Source of the DNA: Clostridia bacterium
GTDB taxonomy: Bacteria > Bacillota > Clostridia > Acetivibrionales > DSM-2933
Assembly (NCBI GenBank): GCA_026416815.1
Contig: JAOAEJ010000060.1
Coordinates: forward strand, 45,652-109,651
Length of the DNA: 64,000 bases
Direction of reading: 5' to 3'
The notes under the pieces were generated by a model. That model had not been told where the DNA came from. It ran no database searches and was given only the letters and a program-made list of their open reading frames with translations. Positions 16,260 through 25,451 of the stretch are shown piece after piece. How positions within the stretch are numbered: the stretch's first letter is position 1; every line of letters starts with the position of its first letter. The translations under genes were made by a program, and so were the position numbers.

Positions 16260-17027
16260 TTACATCATTCCCATGCCGGACATACTACCGCTGCTACTTC
16301 CACTGCTACTTCCACTGCTGCTTCCGCTGCCCTGCATGTTCATTCCTCCACTATTTGACGGCATACTGTTCATGCTGCCCATTCCGCCCATTCCGCCCAT
16401 CATGCCACCCATCATACCGTTCATCATTCCACCCATCATTCCCATGCCGCCCATGTTGCCCATACTACCGCTCTGCTGCATTCCACCCATACTACCCATG
16501 CTGCCGTTCATATTACCCTGCATTTGGTTTAACTGCATTTGAATTTGGTTTATTTGCTGTTGAATCATCATCAGGTCATTTTGCTGCATTCCGCCGCTCA
16601 TGTTCATATTACCCTGCATTTGCATGTTGCCCATGTTCATACCACCCTGCATATTCATTCCGCCGTTTTGCTGCATACCCTGCTGTTGGTGTTGTTGGTG
16701 GATGTTCATACCGCTATTACTATTGGTTGATATAAGACCTAAAGCCGCCACACTTATAAATATACCTACAAAAGAAACTACAGCTAATTTAAGCCATCCG
16801 TTATTTGCCATAATAAGACCTCCTAATATTTTTTTACCCTTTACATTGTCTTTTTGAACTGCCTTTATCTGTATATTTTCGTTACTCTTCTTACCCGCTT
16901 CCGGTTTTGCCTTTTCCCGTGCGGTAACAAACTCGATTAGCCTCCACAGCGCAAAACCCGAACCCATAAATAGAAGTGCCAGTAAAATAAACATGTATAG
17001 CTGACCTACCGACCCCAGTATATTCAT
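16260..17027 (-). CDS. Operon B: Met/Gly-rich membrane protein, 255 aa
   Basis: It starts MNILGSVGQLYMFILLALLF, like its operon A counterpart, with TM helices at about residues 10-30 and 77-100 separated by a basic loop. The tail holds Met/Gln/Asn-rich runs (NMQMQGNMNMSGGMQQ), a glutamine-rich helix (MMIQQQINQIQMQLNQMQ) and MGGMMGGMGG repeats, ending in Ser/Gly and MSGMGMM. The operon A version has regular 13-residue repeats instead, so the tails evolve quickly while the membrane part is kept. Cu(I) binding by the Met residues is inferred. It is the last gene of operon B. Confidence 0.78.
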   Translation of the reverse strand: MNILGSVGQLYMFILLALLFMGSGFALWRLIEFVTAREKAKPEAGKKSNENIQIKAVQKDNVKGKKILGGLIMANNGWLKLAVVSFVGIFISVAALGLISTNSNSGMNIHQQHQQQGMQQNGGMNMQGGMNMGNMQMQGNMNMSGGMQQNDLMMIQQQINQIQMQLNQMQGNMNGSMGSMGGMQQSGSMGNMGGMGMMGGMMNGMMGGMMGGMGGMGSMNSMPSNSGGMNMQGSGSSSGSSSGSSSGSMSGMGMM

Positions 17028-17040
17028 TTTTGACCACCTC

Positions 17041-17391
17041 TCATTTTATCCACACTATTGCCAGTATAATGGACCCTCCAATAATGAAAGGCAGCAAGAG
17101 AAATATTATACCGGTAGTTAAAAAATTGAGCTTAAATATCACCGATGATTGACCTTGATGGTGGCTATGCATTTCACTCATGGAAGCCTGTTTTTCTTTT
17201 TCACTGGTAAGCAAATCGTAAATTGTCATATTTGTAACATGCATTTGTTTCATCATATTACCCATGCTTCCATCCATCATCATTGCCTTCGGTTCCTGAG
17301 GTGAGTTCCAGAGGTATACCAGCACCAGTACGGTAAAACCTGTAAATATGAAGGCCAGCCGCCAGAAATTCAGTTTCTTCTTGTCAAACAT
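17041..17391 (-). CDS. Operon B: small Met-rich two-TM protein, 116 aa
   Basis: This is the paralogue of the 118-aa operon A protein. It has an N-terminal TM (LAFIFTGFTVLVLVYLW), a loop with MMMDGSMGNMMKQMHVTNMT, a helix YDLLTSEKEKQASMSEMH with a following HHQG, and a final TM ending IVWIK. Met and His in the loop are kept between copies while much of the rest differs, which points to metal binding as the selected property. It overlaps the upstream gene by 8 bp. Confidence 0.7.
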   Translation of the reverse strand: MFDKKKLNFWRLAFIFTGFTVLVLVYLWNSPQEPKAMMMDGSMGNMMKQMHVTNMTIYDLLTSEKEKQASMSEMHSHHQGQSSVIFKLNFLTTGIIFLLLPFIIGGSIILAIVWIK

Positions 17392-17692
17392 TTCTATCCC
17401 TCCGCTGCCAGAGCCTTATCCCTACACCTGCTACTATACTTACAAGCATTATAGGTAGAGCTATAGAGGTTGATAATGCTATTACAGCCTGCAGCGCATT
17501 ATCGTTCTCTATATTCATTGCTACACCCATCATTGAGCTGTCCATTGCGCTCATCATACCCATCATAAAGTTCATAGCCTCATTTTCCGACGGGCCGGGT
17601 TTCAATGCCGAAATAACAACTCCGGCTGCCAGGAAGAAGAAAAATATTGCCATAAACCATATGAATAATTTCACCCAGGTTTTCTGTAACAT
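17384..17692 (-). CDS. Operon B: Met-rich two-TM protein, 102 aa
   Basis: A longer frame is open from 17782, but GGAGGAGGCAAGGAT lies directly before the ATG at 17690-17692. That start gives 102 residues, matching the 101-residue operon A paralogue. Two TM helices flank EAMNFMMGMMSAMDSSMMGV, the conserved Met patch. The C-terminus is basic (RLWQRRDRNV), so both ends are probably cytoplasmic and the Met patch outside. Confidence 0.7.
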   Translation of the reverse strand: MLQKTWVKLFIWFMAIFFFFLAAGVVISALKPGPSENEAMNFMMGMMSAMDSSMMGVAMNIENDNALQAVIALSTSIALPIMLVSIVAGVGIRLWQRRDRNV

Positions 17693-17709
17693 ATCCTTGC
17701 CTCCTCCTA

Positions 17710-18186
17710 TCAGCCTTTCTGCGGTTTTGCTTGGGGCTTTTTGAGCGATAGCAGTGCATGGCACTTCTTGTATATATGCCATATGACGCTTGCCAGTGCA
17801 ATGTATGAAATGTATTCGTGTATCAGCAGTGCAAAACCTACTGCACTCATGTTAAATTCCGAACATATCCATATCAGAGCCCCTGTTATTATCAATATAA
17901 GGGTTGTAATAAAGGTGAAAAGCTGGTATCCGCTTCGCCCTATAACAAACCACGCCAGGTTTTTGGTATCTTTTTTTATATTCCTGAAAACCTCATAGGC
18001 TATGGATATAAACGTTAGTACCACAAACACTGCTGCTGAAAGGCGGTGGACGAAATCGGCAGTGGCATAATCGAAATTCACCAGCCAGCCGTGTTTGGCA
18101 CCTACCATACCAAACCCGCTGAGAGCAAGCAGAGCCCATACTATTGCCCAAAGCCAATGCATTATAAAGTCAAACCTTAAGTTCAT
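17710..18186 (-). CDS. Operon B: cytochrome b561-like (DUF4405) membrane protein, 158 aa
   Basis: It is very similar to the operon A copy (12977). Four TM helices carry His in FIMHWLW, DFVHRLS, LLIHEYI and VIWHIYKKCHAL, the likely ligands of b-type hemes. It should move electrons across the membrane, perhaps from menaquinol to an outer Met/copper site. The tail SLKKPQAKPQKG is basic. Strong sequence retention, compared with the faster-changing Met proteins, suggests a catalytic role in the complex. Confidence 0.8.
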   Translation of the reverse strand: MNLRFDFIMHWLWAIVWALLALSGFGMVGAKHGWLVNFDYATADFVHRLSAAVFVVLTFISIAYEVFRNIKKDTKNLAWFVIGRSGYQLFTFITTLILIITGALIWICSEFNMSAVGFALLIHEYISYIALASVIWHIYKKCHALLSLKKPQAKPQKG

Positions 18187-18201
18187 ATAACCCTAACCCC
18201 T

Positions 18202-19023
18202 TTATTTTTCTGATGGATTAGTTTCTATATTCCAAACTTCATTAGTGTCGGCACTCTCTGCTCTTTTATCGGCTACAGATTTCTCTGCTCCGCATACAGG
18301 ACAGCACTTCCATTCCTTTTTTAACTCAGCATTGCAGTTTGCGCATTCCTCTTTAGCTTTTACTCCACAGGAAGGGCAAAACTTATATTGACCGTTTATT
18401 TTTGTGCCACAATTACTACAATTTGTATTAGTCTGATTTACCTTATTCGGTAATACTGTTTTAAAAACATTACCGGAATAGCTTTGCTTGATAAACATAA
18501 ATACTCCTACTATTAAGCCGATTACAGAAGCAAATATCAACAGCTTGAGAAGCGTTACAAGCAAGCCGGTCACTCCAAACCCTATTCCTGTGCCTACCAT
18601 TGTACCATGTACATTTCCACTCATCATTGCTCCGTAGCCGTTACCTAAACCGAATATTCTACTGAACAGGAAATGGATAAGCCCAAACCCTAACACCAAA
18701 AGTGCTATAATTGAAACCGCCTTTAATACAGGGTCTCTTTTAATTGAATCAAACATCTTAATTTCACCTCCATCAAACAAGTATCTTTTTGTTAATTTAA
18801 ATACTGCAATCAAACCTGTAATAACCAATGCTATTAAAAAAAGTTTAAAACCAATAGTGAGTATATAGGATAACGTATTCTCGAGTGAGTAACCTCCTCC
18901 ATGTTCCATACCTGACCCTCTTGGCCCGAACATTATGTTAAATGCAAATCCGAAACTGAGAATTCCAAGTATTATTACAGTTACCGCCTTCAATATTGGA
19001 TCATTTTTAATTGCTTGCCACAT
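18202..19023 (-). CDS. Operon B: internally duplicated four-TM protein with C-terminal double zinc ribbon, 273 aa
   Basis: Two units begin IKNDPILKAVTVIILGILSF and IKRDPVLKAVSIIALLVLGF. Each has two TM helices with a Gly/Met/His loop (GSGMEHGGG; MMSGNVHGTM). After the last helix come CSNCGTKINGQYKFCPSCG and CANCNAELKKEWKCCPVCG, two zinc ribbons facing the cytoplasm. The operon A paralogue (13585) lacks the ribbons, and the protein at 26503 looks like one unit plus ribbon. The ribbons may sense or dock a cytoplasmic partner. Family not recognised. Confidence 0.72.
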   Translation of the reverse strand: MWQAIKNDPILKAVTVIILGILSFGFAFNIMFGPRGSGMEHGGGYSLENTLSYILTIGFKLFLIALVITGLIAVFKLTKRYLFDGGEIKMFDSIKRDPVLKAVSIIALLVLGFGLIHFLFSRIFGLGNGYGAMMSGNVHGTMVGTGIGFGVTGLLVTLLKLLIFASVIGLIVGVFMFIKQSYSGNVFKTVLPNKVNQTNTNCSNCGTKINGQYKFCPSCGVKAKEECANCNAELKKEWKCCPVCGAEKSVADKRAESADTNEVWNIETNPSEK

Positions 19024-19088
19024 AATCTTACCTCCCCTCCTAAACTTTCCTCTAAATATGCTGACTTTTAGAGTCGCTGATTACTTCC

Positions 19089-20273
19089 TTATGTCTTTTG
19101 TGCAGGAGGTTTTAACAGACTGAAGATAAACCCAAATATTCCTATAATCAGCCCTACAATAAATATTACAAGAACTATATTAACAATATTGCTCATGCTC
19201 AGATTATCAAATAAGCCACCAAATATTCCTGTCAACGCGCTTTGGTTTGAGTGCGCTGCGCTTTGGCTATTCATATTTGCACTATTAATATAATTTTGTG
19301 CAGTATTGGAGAGAACCACTGCTTGCTTTGTGAAGTCATCATTAAGTTGATTCAGTGCAGCCACGCTCTCTGCCAATTTAAATACACTCTGATGAATCTG
19401 ATTCATTCTTTCTTTGTCATAAACAAGCCCATTGGCAGAAATGTATGGATTAATATTGACTAGGTTTGCAGCCTCATTTATATAGGTTAGAGCCTGACCT
19501 AACTTGTTTTTGTTTTGTACTGTAAGATTGTATCTGTTTGTATAGTACTGCGCAGGGTTCTGTACATTTTCACTTGCATATTCCGCCTGGTTTACAAGCT
19601 CTGTATTAAGCTGGTCAAGAAGCGCCATTCCTACCGATATTTTATACAGTCCTGTATGGAGCTGTTCCATCTTGGTTGGATCATAGTAGGTACCCATATT
19701 CTGCATAGTACTGCTTTGAGCCATCGTATTTGTTTGTGCATTATTTGTATTTTGATTAGCAGGATAAATATTTACTGTTGTAGTATTGCCCTGAGCGGCT
19801 GTCGCAGGAGTATTCCCTGTCTGTTGATTAGTCTGTGCGGCAGGAGTATTTGCAGGCTGTGCAGCTCCATGCTGTGACTGCATATTCCCCATATCCTGTT
19901 GCGTATTGGATGTTGGCGCATACGGGTCAATTGTCATTAGCCTCAATGCCTCGTTTAGTGCCGCCACTGATTTACCCAGCTTTTCTTTGTTTTGAAGGGC
20001 TATATTGGATTGTACCATAGAAATCTGATTATTATTCTGCTGCTGGCTATCGGTATTATGTGCTTGGCTTGAGGTTGTACTGTGCTGTCCGCTCTGCTGC
20101 TCCTGTACTGTATTTTTAGTATCACCGGAAGCTTGGCTGCTGCTTTCGGTTTGGGAGGTGGTTGTACCATGTCCCGAATGGTTTGCAAACAGAAAACTAT
20201 ATCCGATATACCCAGCTCCACCTATGATAATCAATATCAGTATGAAAGCCAAAAAATTCTTAAGAAATTTCAT
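19089..20273 (-). CDS. Operon B: double-anchored Gln/Asn-rich protein with two NPY-type repeats, 394 aa
   Basis: It is the paralogue of the 368-aa operon A protein. TM helices lie near residues 8-28 and 355-380, with a low-complexity Gln/Ser/Thr stretch between them. Two helical repeats are recognisable: NKEKLGKSVAALNEALRLMT with IDPY, and NKNKLGQALTYINEAANLVN with INPY. Each is followed by an (L/I)H-x(2-4)-Y/F-K segment and an LNDDF/LNTEL end. The shared repeats in otherwise diverged proteins define a new conserved domain. It is probably the outer scaffold of the complex. Confidence 0.7.
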   Translation of the reverse strand: MKFLKNFLAFILILIIIGGAGYIGYSFLFANHSGHGTTTSQTESSSQASGDTKNTVQEQQSGQHSTTSSQAHNTDSQQQNNNQISMVQSNIALQNKEKLGKSVAALNEALRLMTIDPYAPTSNTQQDMGNMQSQHGAAQPANTPAAQTNQQTGNTPATAAQGNTTTVNIYPANQNTNNAQTNTMAQSSTMQNMGTYYDPTKMEQLHTGLYKISVGMALLDQLNTELVNQAEYASENVQNPAQYYTNRYNLTVQNKNKLGQALTYINEAANLVNINPYISANGLVYDKERMNQIHQSVFKLAESVAALNQLNDDFTKQAVVLSNTAQNYINSANMNSQSAAHSNQSALTGIFGGLFDNLSMSNIVNIVLVIFIVGLIIGIFGFIFSLLKPPAQKT

Positions 20274-20338
20274 CTTAACACCCCTTTAACATGCTGTTTT
20301 GTTCTACATAGACATTAGAATTTAGCTTTATTTCACAC

Positions 20339-20434
20339 TTACATAGTCATCATGTGATGTATACCTACTCCTGCAGCAGCTAAAACTATAATACCTGCTG
20401 CAACAGCTAAAATGATGATTGTTTTCTTGCTCAT
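20339..20434 (-). CDS. 31-aa single-TM peptide with His-His-Met-Met motif, head of operon B
   Basis: ATG at 20432-20434 follows AAAGGGGGGCTTTTCA. The product begins MSKKTIIILAVAAGIIVLAA and ends AGVGIHHMMTM: one TM helix and a short His/Met tail. Homology with the 37-aa peptide before operon A (same start, same IHH position) and the same place relative to the operon make it a real gene despite its size. The tail fits a Cu(I) or heme-edge ligand; that is inference. Confidence 0.75.
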   Translation of the reverse strand: MSKKTIIILAVAAGIIVLAAAGVGIHHMMTM

Positions 20435-20487
20435 TGAAAAGCCCCCCTTTCTATAAACTTGTTATACAACTCATTACAAATGCAAAC

Positions 20488-20505
20488 TTTGTAGATTTTA
20501 TGAAG
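20488..20505 (-). promoter_or_regulatory. Direct-repeat box upstream of operon B (proximal)
   Basis: Minus strand reads CTTCATAAAATCTACAAA, 54 bp before the 31-aa peptide gene. It is one of two such boxes here. Confidence 0.65.
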
Positions 20506-20605
20506 ATTTTGCATATTTTACTTTACAAGTTTATAGTATACATTGCATTTTGACATTCTTCAACAAATACTTGATTAATGCTATGGGAATAGTTTAATTA
20601 ATAGA

Positions 20606-20623
20606 TGTGTAGATTTTATGAAG
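20606..20623 (-). promoter_or_regulatory. Direct-repeat box upstream of operon B (distal)
   Basis: Minus strand reads CTTCATAAAATCTACACA, identical to the boxes at 10644 and 10700, about 118 bp upstream of the proximal box. No gene starts between them. Confidence 0.65.
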
Positions 20624-20657
20624 AAGTGCATTAAAATTATTAATAAACTATATAATA

Positions 20658-20684
20658 AAAAAAGCCCCTTTGTGAGGAGCTTTG
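20658..20684 (-). terminator. Terminator of the copA-copZ operon
   Basis: On the minus strand AAAGCTCC...GGGGCTTT forms a hairpin followed by a T-run, 8 bp after the copZ stop. Confidence 0.75.
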
Positions 20685-20691
20685 AATAAGT

Positions 20692-20904
20692 TTACTTCAC
20701 ATCATAACCTTGATCTTCAATAGTATCTTTTATAGTCTGCAGCGACACTTTTTCCGGGTCATAAACAACGTTTACTCTCTTTTCCTTTAAATTAACTTCT
20801 ACACTATCGATACCATTTAACGACCCTACTGATTTCTTTACACTATTCTCACAGTGACTGCATGACATTCCTTCAACAGTTAAATTTGAAATTTCTTTAG
20901 CCAT
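20692..20904 (-). CDS. copZ: CopZ-like copper chaperone (HMA domain), 70 aa
   Basis: A single heavy-metal-associated domain has the metal motif GMSCSHCENSV near residues 12-22 and the usual beta-alpha-beta length. CopZ binds Cu(I) between the two Cys and hands it to CopA. The gene lies 62 bp downstream of copA and ends at a terminator. A second copy with MSCSHC and about two-thirds identity lies at 41754. GGAGGTTATAAA precedes the ATG. Confidence 0.9.
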   Translation of the reverse strand: MAKEISNLTVEGMSCSHCENSVKKSVGSLNGIDSVEVNLKEKRVNVVYDPEKVSLQTIKDTIEDQGYDVK

Positions 20905-20966
20905 TTTATAACCTCCTGTTTATTATGTTTTATGTTATGTTAATTAATAAGTATTACTCTATCCTA

Positions 20967-23399
20967 TCACACTTGCTTTTTATAAGGCTCAAAGCCCTTT
21001 AGGCTAAGAGAATTTGTAACTACCGAAACCGAACTGAACGCCATAGCACCGCCGGCTATCATAGGATTTAACAGTCCCAATGCCGCAAAAGGAATTCCTA
21101 TGATGTTGTACACAAACGCCCAGAATAGGTTTTGCTTTATCTTTCTCATAGTTTTCCTTGATAACCTTATAGCAGCAGGGATTGCCCTCAAATCCCCTCT
21201 CATCAGCGTAATATCCGCAGCCTCAATTGCCACATCTGTACCTGTACCTATAGCCATGCCTATACTGGCTGTAGCCAGTGCAGGCGCATCGTTTATACCG
21301 TCCCCTACCATGGCGACCACTTTACCCTGCTTCTTAAGCTTTTCAACTTCTTCAGCTTTATTCTCAGGAAGCACCTCGGCTAGAACATTAGTTATACCCA
21401 CCTGCTTGGCAATAGCATTTGCTGTCCTCTTGTTGTCACCGGTAATCATATAAACCTCAATACCCATTCTCTGCAAGTCTTCTATTGCCTCTTTGGAATT
21501 TTCCTTTACTGTATCCGCAACAGCTATTATAGCTTCCATCATGTTATTGATAGCCATAAGCATTGCCGTCTTACCCTCATCCTCAAGCTTGGATATTTCT
21601 GACTCAATATCTTTTGTGTTAATACCTTGTTCAGCCATAAGCTTTCTTGTACCTATATAAACAACCCTGCTGTCTATCACTGCCATGATTCCCCTGCCGG
21701 GTATTGCTTCAAATTGTGACGGATCAGGTATATTGGCTATGTCCTTCTTACCCTTTTCATATATTGCTACACCCAAGGGGTGCTCGGAGCTTTTTTCAGC
21801 TATAGCTGCCAGCTTTAATATTTCCACACTATCCAGGCTGCCTAGAGAAATAATATCGGTTACCTCAGGCTGCCCTTTTGTGATGGTGCCTGTCTTATCC
21901 AGAACAACTGCATTGAGTTTATAGGCTGTCTCGAGGTGCTCTCCACCTTTTATCAAAATGCCACTTTCAGCACCTTTGCCCGTTCCTACCATGATAGCTG
22001 TCGGGGTTGCTAGTCCAAGAGCACAAGGACATGCTATAACCAATACCGATACTGCGCTTATTATAGCAGAAGTAAAGCTGCCGCTTGTAAAATACCAAAT
22101 CAAAAATGTCAGTACAGCAATGCCTATAACTACCGGTACAAATACGCCTGATACCTGGTCCGCAATTTTCTGTATAGGAGCCTTTGAACCCTGAGCATCC
22201 TCAACCATCTTGATAATCTGTGAAAGTGCTGTATCCTTACCAACCTTTGTAGCTTCAAATTTAAATGTCCCGAATTTATTTATAGTAGCACCTATAACAA
22301 AATCTCCAGCTTTCTTTTCTACAGGCAGGCTTTCTCCAGTAAGCATGGATTCGTCAATAGAGGAGTTACCGTCTATGATTTTCCCATCTACAGGAACCTT
22401 TTCACCAGGCCTTACAACAACTATATCTCCCGTTTCAACATCTTCAATAGGTATGTCCTGTTCAGTTCCATTCCTTATTATTCTTGCAGTTTTAGCCTGT
22501 AGCCCCATAAGCTTTTTTATAGCCTCTGAGGTTTTACCCTTTGCTACCGCTTCAAGGTATTTACCAAGCAGGATAAGGGTTATAATTACTGCCGCCGCCT
22601 CAAAGTAAAGGTCCTTCATTCCCATCATTCCCGGCTTTACTTCCTGGAAGAATGTATTGTATACACTAAAGAAGTATGCTGCCGATGTTCCCATTGCAAT
22701 AAGTACATCCATGTTTGAACTTTTTGCCCTCAGAGCATGATAGGCATTTTTATAAAATCGTGCTCCTATAAAAAATTGTATAGGTGTAGCCACAATTAAT
22801 TGGAAGTATGCGTTGTGTAAAAAGGCTATATCCAAATGGACCATTGAAAGAAGCATTGCCATAATCAACGGTGAGCTTAGTATTGCTGATGTTATCAGCT
22901 CTATCCTCAGCCTCCTGACTTCCTTTTCGCGCTGCTCTTTTTCTCTGTCTATACTTACTTCTTCAGCCTTTTGTGCATTGTAGCCCAACACTTCTATTGC
23001 CTTAATCATATCCGATACTTTAACTTTTGAGCTGTCATATTCAACAGCAGCCTTCTCTGTAGCCAGATTTACAGCTGCTTTTATGACACCCTCCATCTTG
23101 TTTAGCTTTCTCTCTACTTTAGCTGAGCAAGCCGCACAAGACATGCCGGTAATTTTTAAATCAACCTTACTTCCTGAAGGGGTTTCTTCTTTTATAATAT
23201 CAAACCCAAGTTTCTTAATCGTTTCATCAACTTTCTCCCTATTTAAGATACCATCATCAAATTCTACAGTAGCCTTCTCTATTGCAAAATTGACACTAGC
23301 CTGCTTGACACCTTCAAGCTTGTTTAATGCTTTTTCAATCCTTGCTGCACATGCTGCACAGGACATTCCCGATATCTTAACTGCTTCTTTACGTATCAC
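20967..23399 (-). CDS. copA: Copper-exporting P1B-type ATPase CopA, 810 aa
   Basis: Two N-terminal HMA domains carry [12 protein letters not shown] (residues ~10-21) and [12 protein letters not shown] (~84-95). The membrane Cu site CPC lies in [14 protein letters not shown] near residue 456. The actuator TGES, the phosphorylation loop DKTGTITKG near 498, [10 protein letters not shown] in the nucleotide domain and [12 protein letters not shown] are all intact. Together they define a Cu(I)-exporting ATPase. It is followed by copZ and lies downstream of the HMA-SafE-cupredoxin gene (45 bp), so the three probably form one operon behind the box at 25380. Confidence 0.96.
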   Translation of the reverse strand: MIRKEAVKISGMSCAACAARIEKALNKLEGVKQASVNFAIEKATVEFDDGILNREKVDETIKKLGFDIIKEETPSGSKVDLKITGMSCAACSAKVERKLNKMEGVIKAAVNLATEKAAVEYDSSKVKVSDMIKAIEVLGYNAQKAEEVSIDREKEQREKEVRRLRIELITSAILSSPLIMAMLLSMVHLDIAFLHNAYFQLIVATPIQFFIGARFYKNAYHALRAKSSNMDVLIAMGTSAAYFFSVYNTFFQEVKPGMMGMKDLYFEAAAVIITLILLGKYLEAVAKGKTSEAIKKLMGLQAKTARIIRNGTEQDIPIEDVETGDIVVVRPGEKVPVDGKIIDGNSSIDESMLTGESLPVEKKAGDFVIGATINKFGTFKFEATKVGKDTALSQIIKMVEDAQGSKAPIQKIADQVSGVFVPVVIGIAVLTFLIWYFTSGSFTSAIISAVSVLVIACPCALGLATPTAIMVGTGKGAESGILIKGGEHLETAYKLNAVVLDKTGTITKGQPEVTDIISLGSLDSVEILKLAAIAEKSSEHPLGVAIYEKGKKDIANIPDPSQFEAIPGRGIMAVIDSRVVYIGTRKLMAEQGINTKDIESEISKLEDEGKTAMLMAINNMMEAIIAVADTVKENSKEAIEDLQRMGIEVYMITGDNKRTANAIAKQVGITNVLAEVLPENKAEEVEKLKKQGKVVAMVGDGINDAPALATASIGMAIGTGTDVAIEAADITLMRGDLRAIPAAIRLSRKTMRKIKQNLFWAFVYNIIGIPFAALGLLNPMIAGGAMAFSSVSVVTNSLSLKGFEPYKKQV

Positions 23400-23444
23400 A
23401 TAATCACTTCCTTAAATTTCTCATTTATTTGGGCCCGGGTCTTA

Positions 23445-25304
23445 TTAGTGGCAGCCGCCTCCGCTTGAAGCGGGCTCATAATCGTCTACTTCTTTCTTAA
23501 TATCGTCAATGTTTATATTATTTATATCGTCAACTACCTTTACATACCCGTTCAGCATACCCATCCAGCATTGAAACGTAAAGTCCTGCTCCGGTGTTAT
23601 ATAAGGAGTTTCCTTCTTCCCTCCGTCAAGGTTCAACTGCCCCCTGTATTCGGGAAACACCACTACGTTATTGCATGAGTTGAGCTTTTCCGTATCAAAC
23701 TTAATTTTTGCTTTAACACCTTTCTGAACAACAACAACAGCTGGAGAATATCCCTCATCGTTTACCTTTATAGTTATCTCCTGTATCCCGTCTTTCACTT
23801 GTGCAATCTGCATATCATCAGTTGGAATATTCCCACCTGCAAACCTTGTAGCTTGTGCACCTGCAGAGCAGCAACTGCCTCCTCCAAGGGCTCCTGATGT
23901 TCCTGAAGACTGCTGTACATCCTCATTGCTAACCTTTGTAATGTCTGATACTACTTTTATATTGCTGCTGATCATTCCCATCCAGCATGTATATGTTATA
24001 TTCCCTTCTTCCTCGGGTGTAAACTCGTCCATTATATTATCCCCTGGTACCAGTTTCTTCTGTATGCCATACTTTGGAATAGTTATAGGGTTATTGCAGC
24101 CGTTCAGGTCTGATTTTTCTGCTTTGATTATCCATTTTACAGGTATGCCCTTCTGTACAACTATAGGCGTGTAAGTACCCGCCTCCATCTTGGTTGTAAC
24201 AATCTGTACATCTCCTTCTATCTTTGCTACATTGCTTGCTCCACCTGAAGGAGCAGCCAATGCAATACTTAATCCTGACAGGTTTAATCCTCTGTTTACC
24301 ATTACTACTCCGAGTATCATCACCAAAATTGCACTAACTCTAAGCATTCTATGAGTAAATTTACTGCTTAAGAGTGAGCTGATAGCTCCAAAGCCAAACA
24401 TTAAGGGTACTGTTCCAAGACTGAACATAAACATAGATAGTGCACCGACTGCAAAGCTTCCTGTACCAAGAGCATATATCTGCATTGCCTGAAGTGGTCC
24501 ACACGGCATTAAGCCATTTAACAAACCCACATAAAAAGGCCCGTATTGGCCGTTATTGCTGTGGATCTTTTTAGCAAACATTTTAGGCATTCTCGGGTTT
24601 AGCTTTCTAAGCCAAGGAAATATATTGAGCATGTTAAGCCCCATAATTACCATAAACACACCGGATATCAAAGCTACCGTCCCTTTTGCTGTGCCGGAAA
24701 AGCTTACCGCTGAGCCTAAAGCCCCGACTATACCGCCGATTATGGTGTAGGATACAACTCTTCCCCCATTATACAGCAGGCTTGGCTTTACCTTTGAAAT
24801 CCTGCTGTTTTCTCCATCTTCAAATTTATAGGATACACATTGGGACAAATTAATCCCGCCGCACATTGCTATGCAGTGCAAGGAAGTCATTAAGCCCACA
24901 ACAAAAAGAATACCGTATCCCATTGATTGGTTAACTTCAGGTATAAAATTGAACCCTATTGTATTATCTATAATCATGTATAGAGCAAATAGTATAATAC
25001 CTACCCCCAGTAGCTGGTTTATAGGCATTTTATCCTTTACCTTATTGTACTTCTCTATATTTCTGTCTGCTTCGTTTCCCGGCTTATTTTTAACAGTATA
25101 GTCAAGCTTTTCTATAGCCTCAATAATCTTATCCAGACCGAGATTATTTATGTCATAGGTTATATAAACGTTGGAGCTGCTGAAAATCGCTTTAGCTTCC
25201 ACAACCCCTTCAAGTTTTTTCAGTACATTCTCTATTCGCATTTCGCAACTGGTGCATGTCATACCTTCTATTTGAAGGATTTTTCTTACTAACTTCTGCT
25301 CCAT
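23445..25304 (-). CDS. HMA-SafE membrane transporter-double cupredoxin fusion, 619 aa
   Basis: The order of parts is clear. An HMA domain (GMTCTSCEMRIE, residues ~15-26) comes first. A six-TM SafE/TauE-UreH-like membrane domain (residues ~95-350) contains SLHCIAMCGGINLSQC and LNGLMPCGPLQAMQIYALG. Two cupredoxin-like domains follow (~365-455 and ~500-600), each ending in TCWMGM or QCWMGM, a Cys-Met copper-site motif. The linker holds GGSCCSAG and the C-terminus is SSGGGCH. The protein could take copper from a chaperone and pass it to surface cupredoxins, or the reverse. Expression probably starts at the box 25380-25397 with TATACT behind it. Confidence 0.85.
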   Translation of the reverse strand: MEQKLVRKILQIEGMTCTSCEMRIENVLKKLEGVVEAKAIFSSSNVYITYDINNLGLDKIIEAIEKLDYTVKNKPGNEADRNIEKYNKVKDKMPINQLLGVGIILFALYMIIDNTIGFNFIPEVNQSMGYGILFVVGLMTSLHCIAMCGGINLSQCVSYKFEDGENSRISKVKPSLLYNGGRVVSYTIIGGIVGALGSAVSFSGTAKGTVALISGVFMVIMGLNMLNIFPWLRKLNPRMPKMFAKKIHSNNGQYGPFYVGLLNGLMPCGPLQAMQIYALGTGSFAVGALSMFMFSLGTVPLMFGFGAISSLLSSKFTHRMLRVSAILVMILGVVMVNRGLNLSGLSIALAAPSGGASNVAKIEGDVQIVTTKMEAGTYTPIVVQKGIPVKWIIKAEKSDLNGCNNPITIPKYGIQKKLVPGDNIMDEFTPEEEGNITYTCWMGMISSNIKVVSDITKVSNEDVQQSSGTSGALGGGSCCSAGAQATRFAGGNIPTDDMQIAQVKDGIQEITIKVNDEGYSPAVVVVQKGVKAKIKFDTEKLNSCNNVVVFPEYRGQLNLDGGKKETPYITPEQDFTFQCWMGMLNGYVKVVDDINNINIDDIKKEVDDYEPASSGGGCH

Positions 25305-25379
25305 AAAACCCCTCCCAACTTAGACTACTAACCGTGCCACAAAAGTATCTTTAGATATATTAGTATACTAACAGCAAAA

Positions 25380-25397
25380 TATGAAGATTTTATGTAG
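25380..25397 (-). promoter_or_regulatory. Direct-repeat box upstream of the SafE fusion-copA-copZ operon
   Basis: Minus strand reads CTACATAAAATCTTCATA, followed by TATACT about 14 nt later and by the start codon 76 bp away. Confidence 0.7.
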
Positions 25398-25422
25398 GAC
25401 GACAAAATTTTAAAAATTAAAC

Positions 25423-25441
25423 AGGTCACTTGAAGTGACCT
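25423..25441 (-). terminator. Hairpin downstream of the short DUF2318 gene
   Basis: AGGTCACT and AGTGACCT arms around 3 nt, with a T/A-rich tail on the minus strand, 11 bp after the stop of the gene ending at 25452. Confidence 0.7.
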
Positions 25442-25451
25442 ATTTTGTATA

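Noticed and set aside
25323..25339. TGGCACG on the minus strand before the HMA-SafE-cupredoxin gene, a possible third sigma-54 promoter
   Set aside because: The expected -12 element is GTAG instead of TTGC, and the start of transcription would fall on the ribosome site. A direct-repeat box with TATACT fits better.
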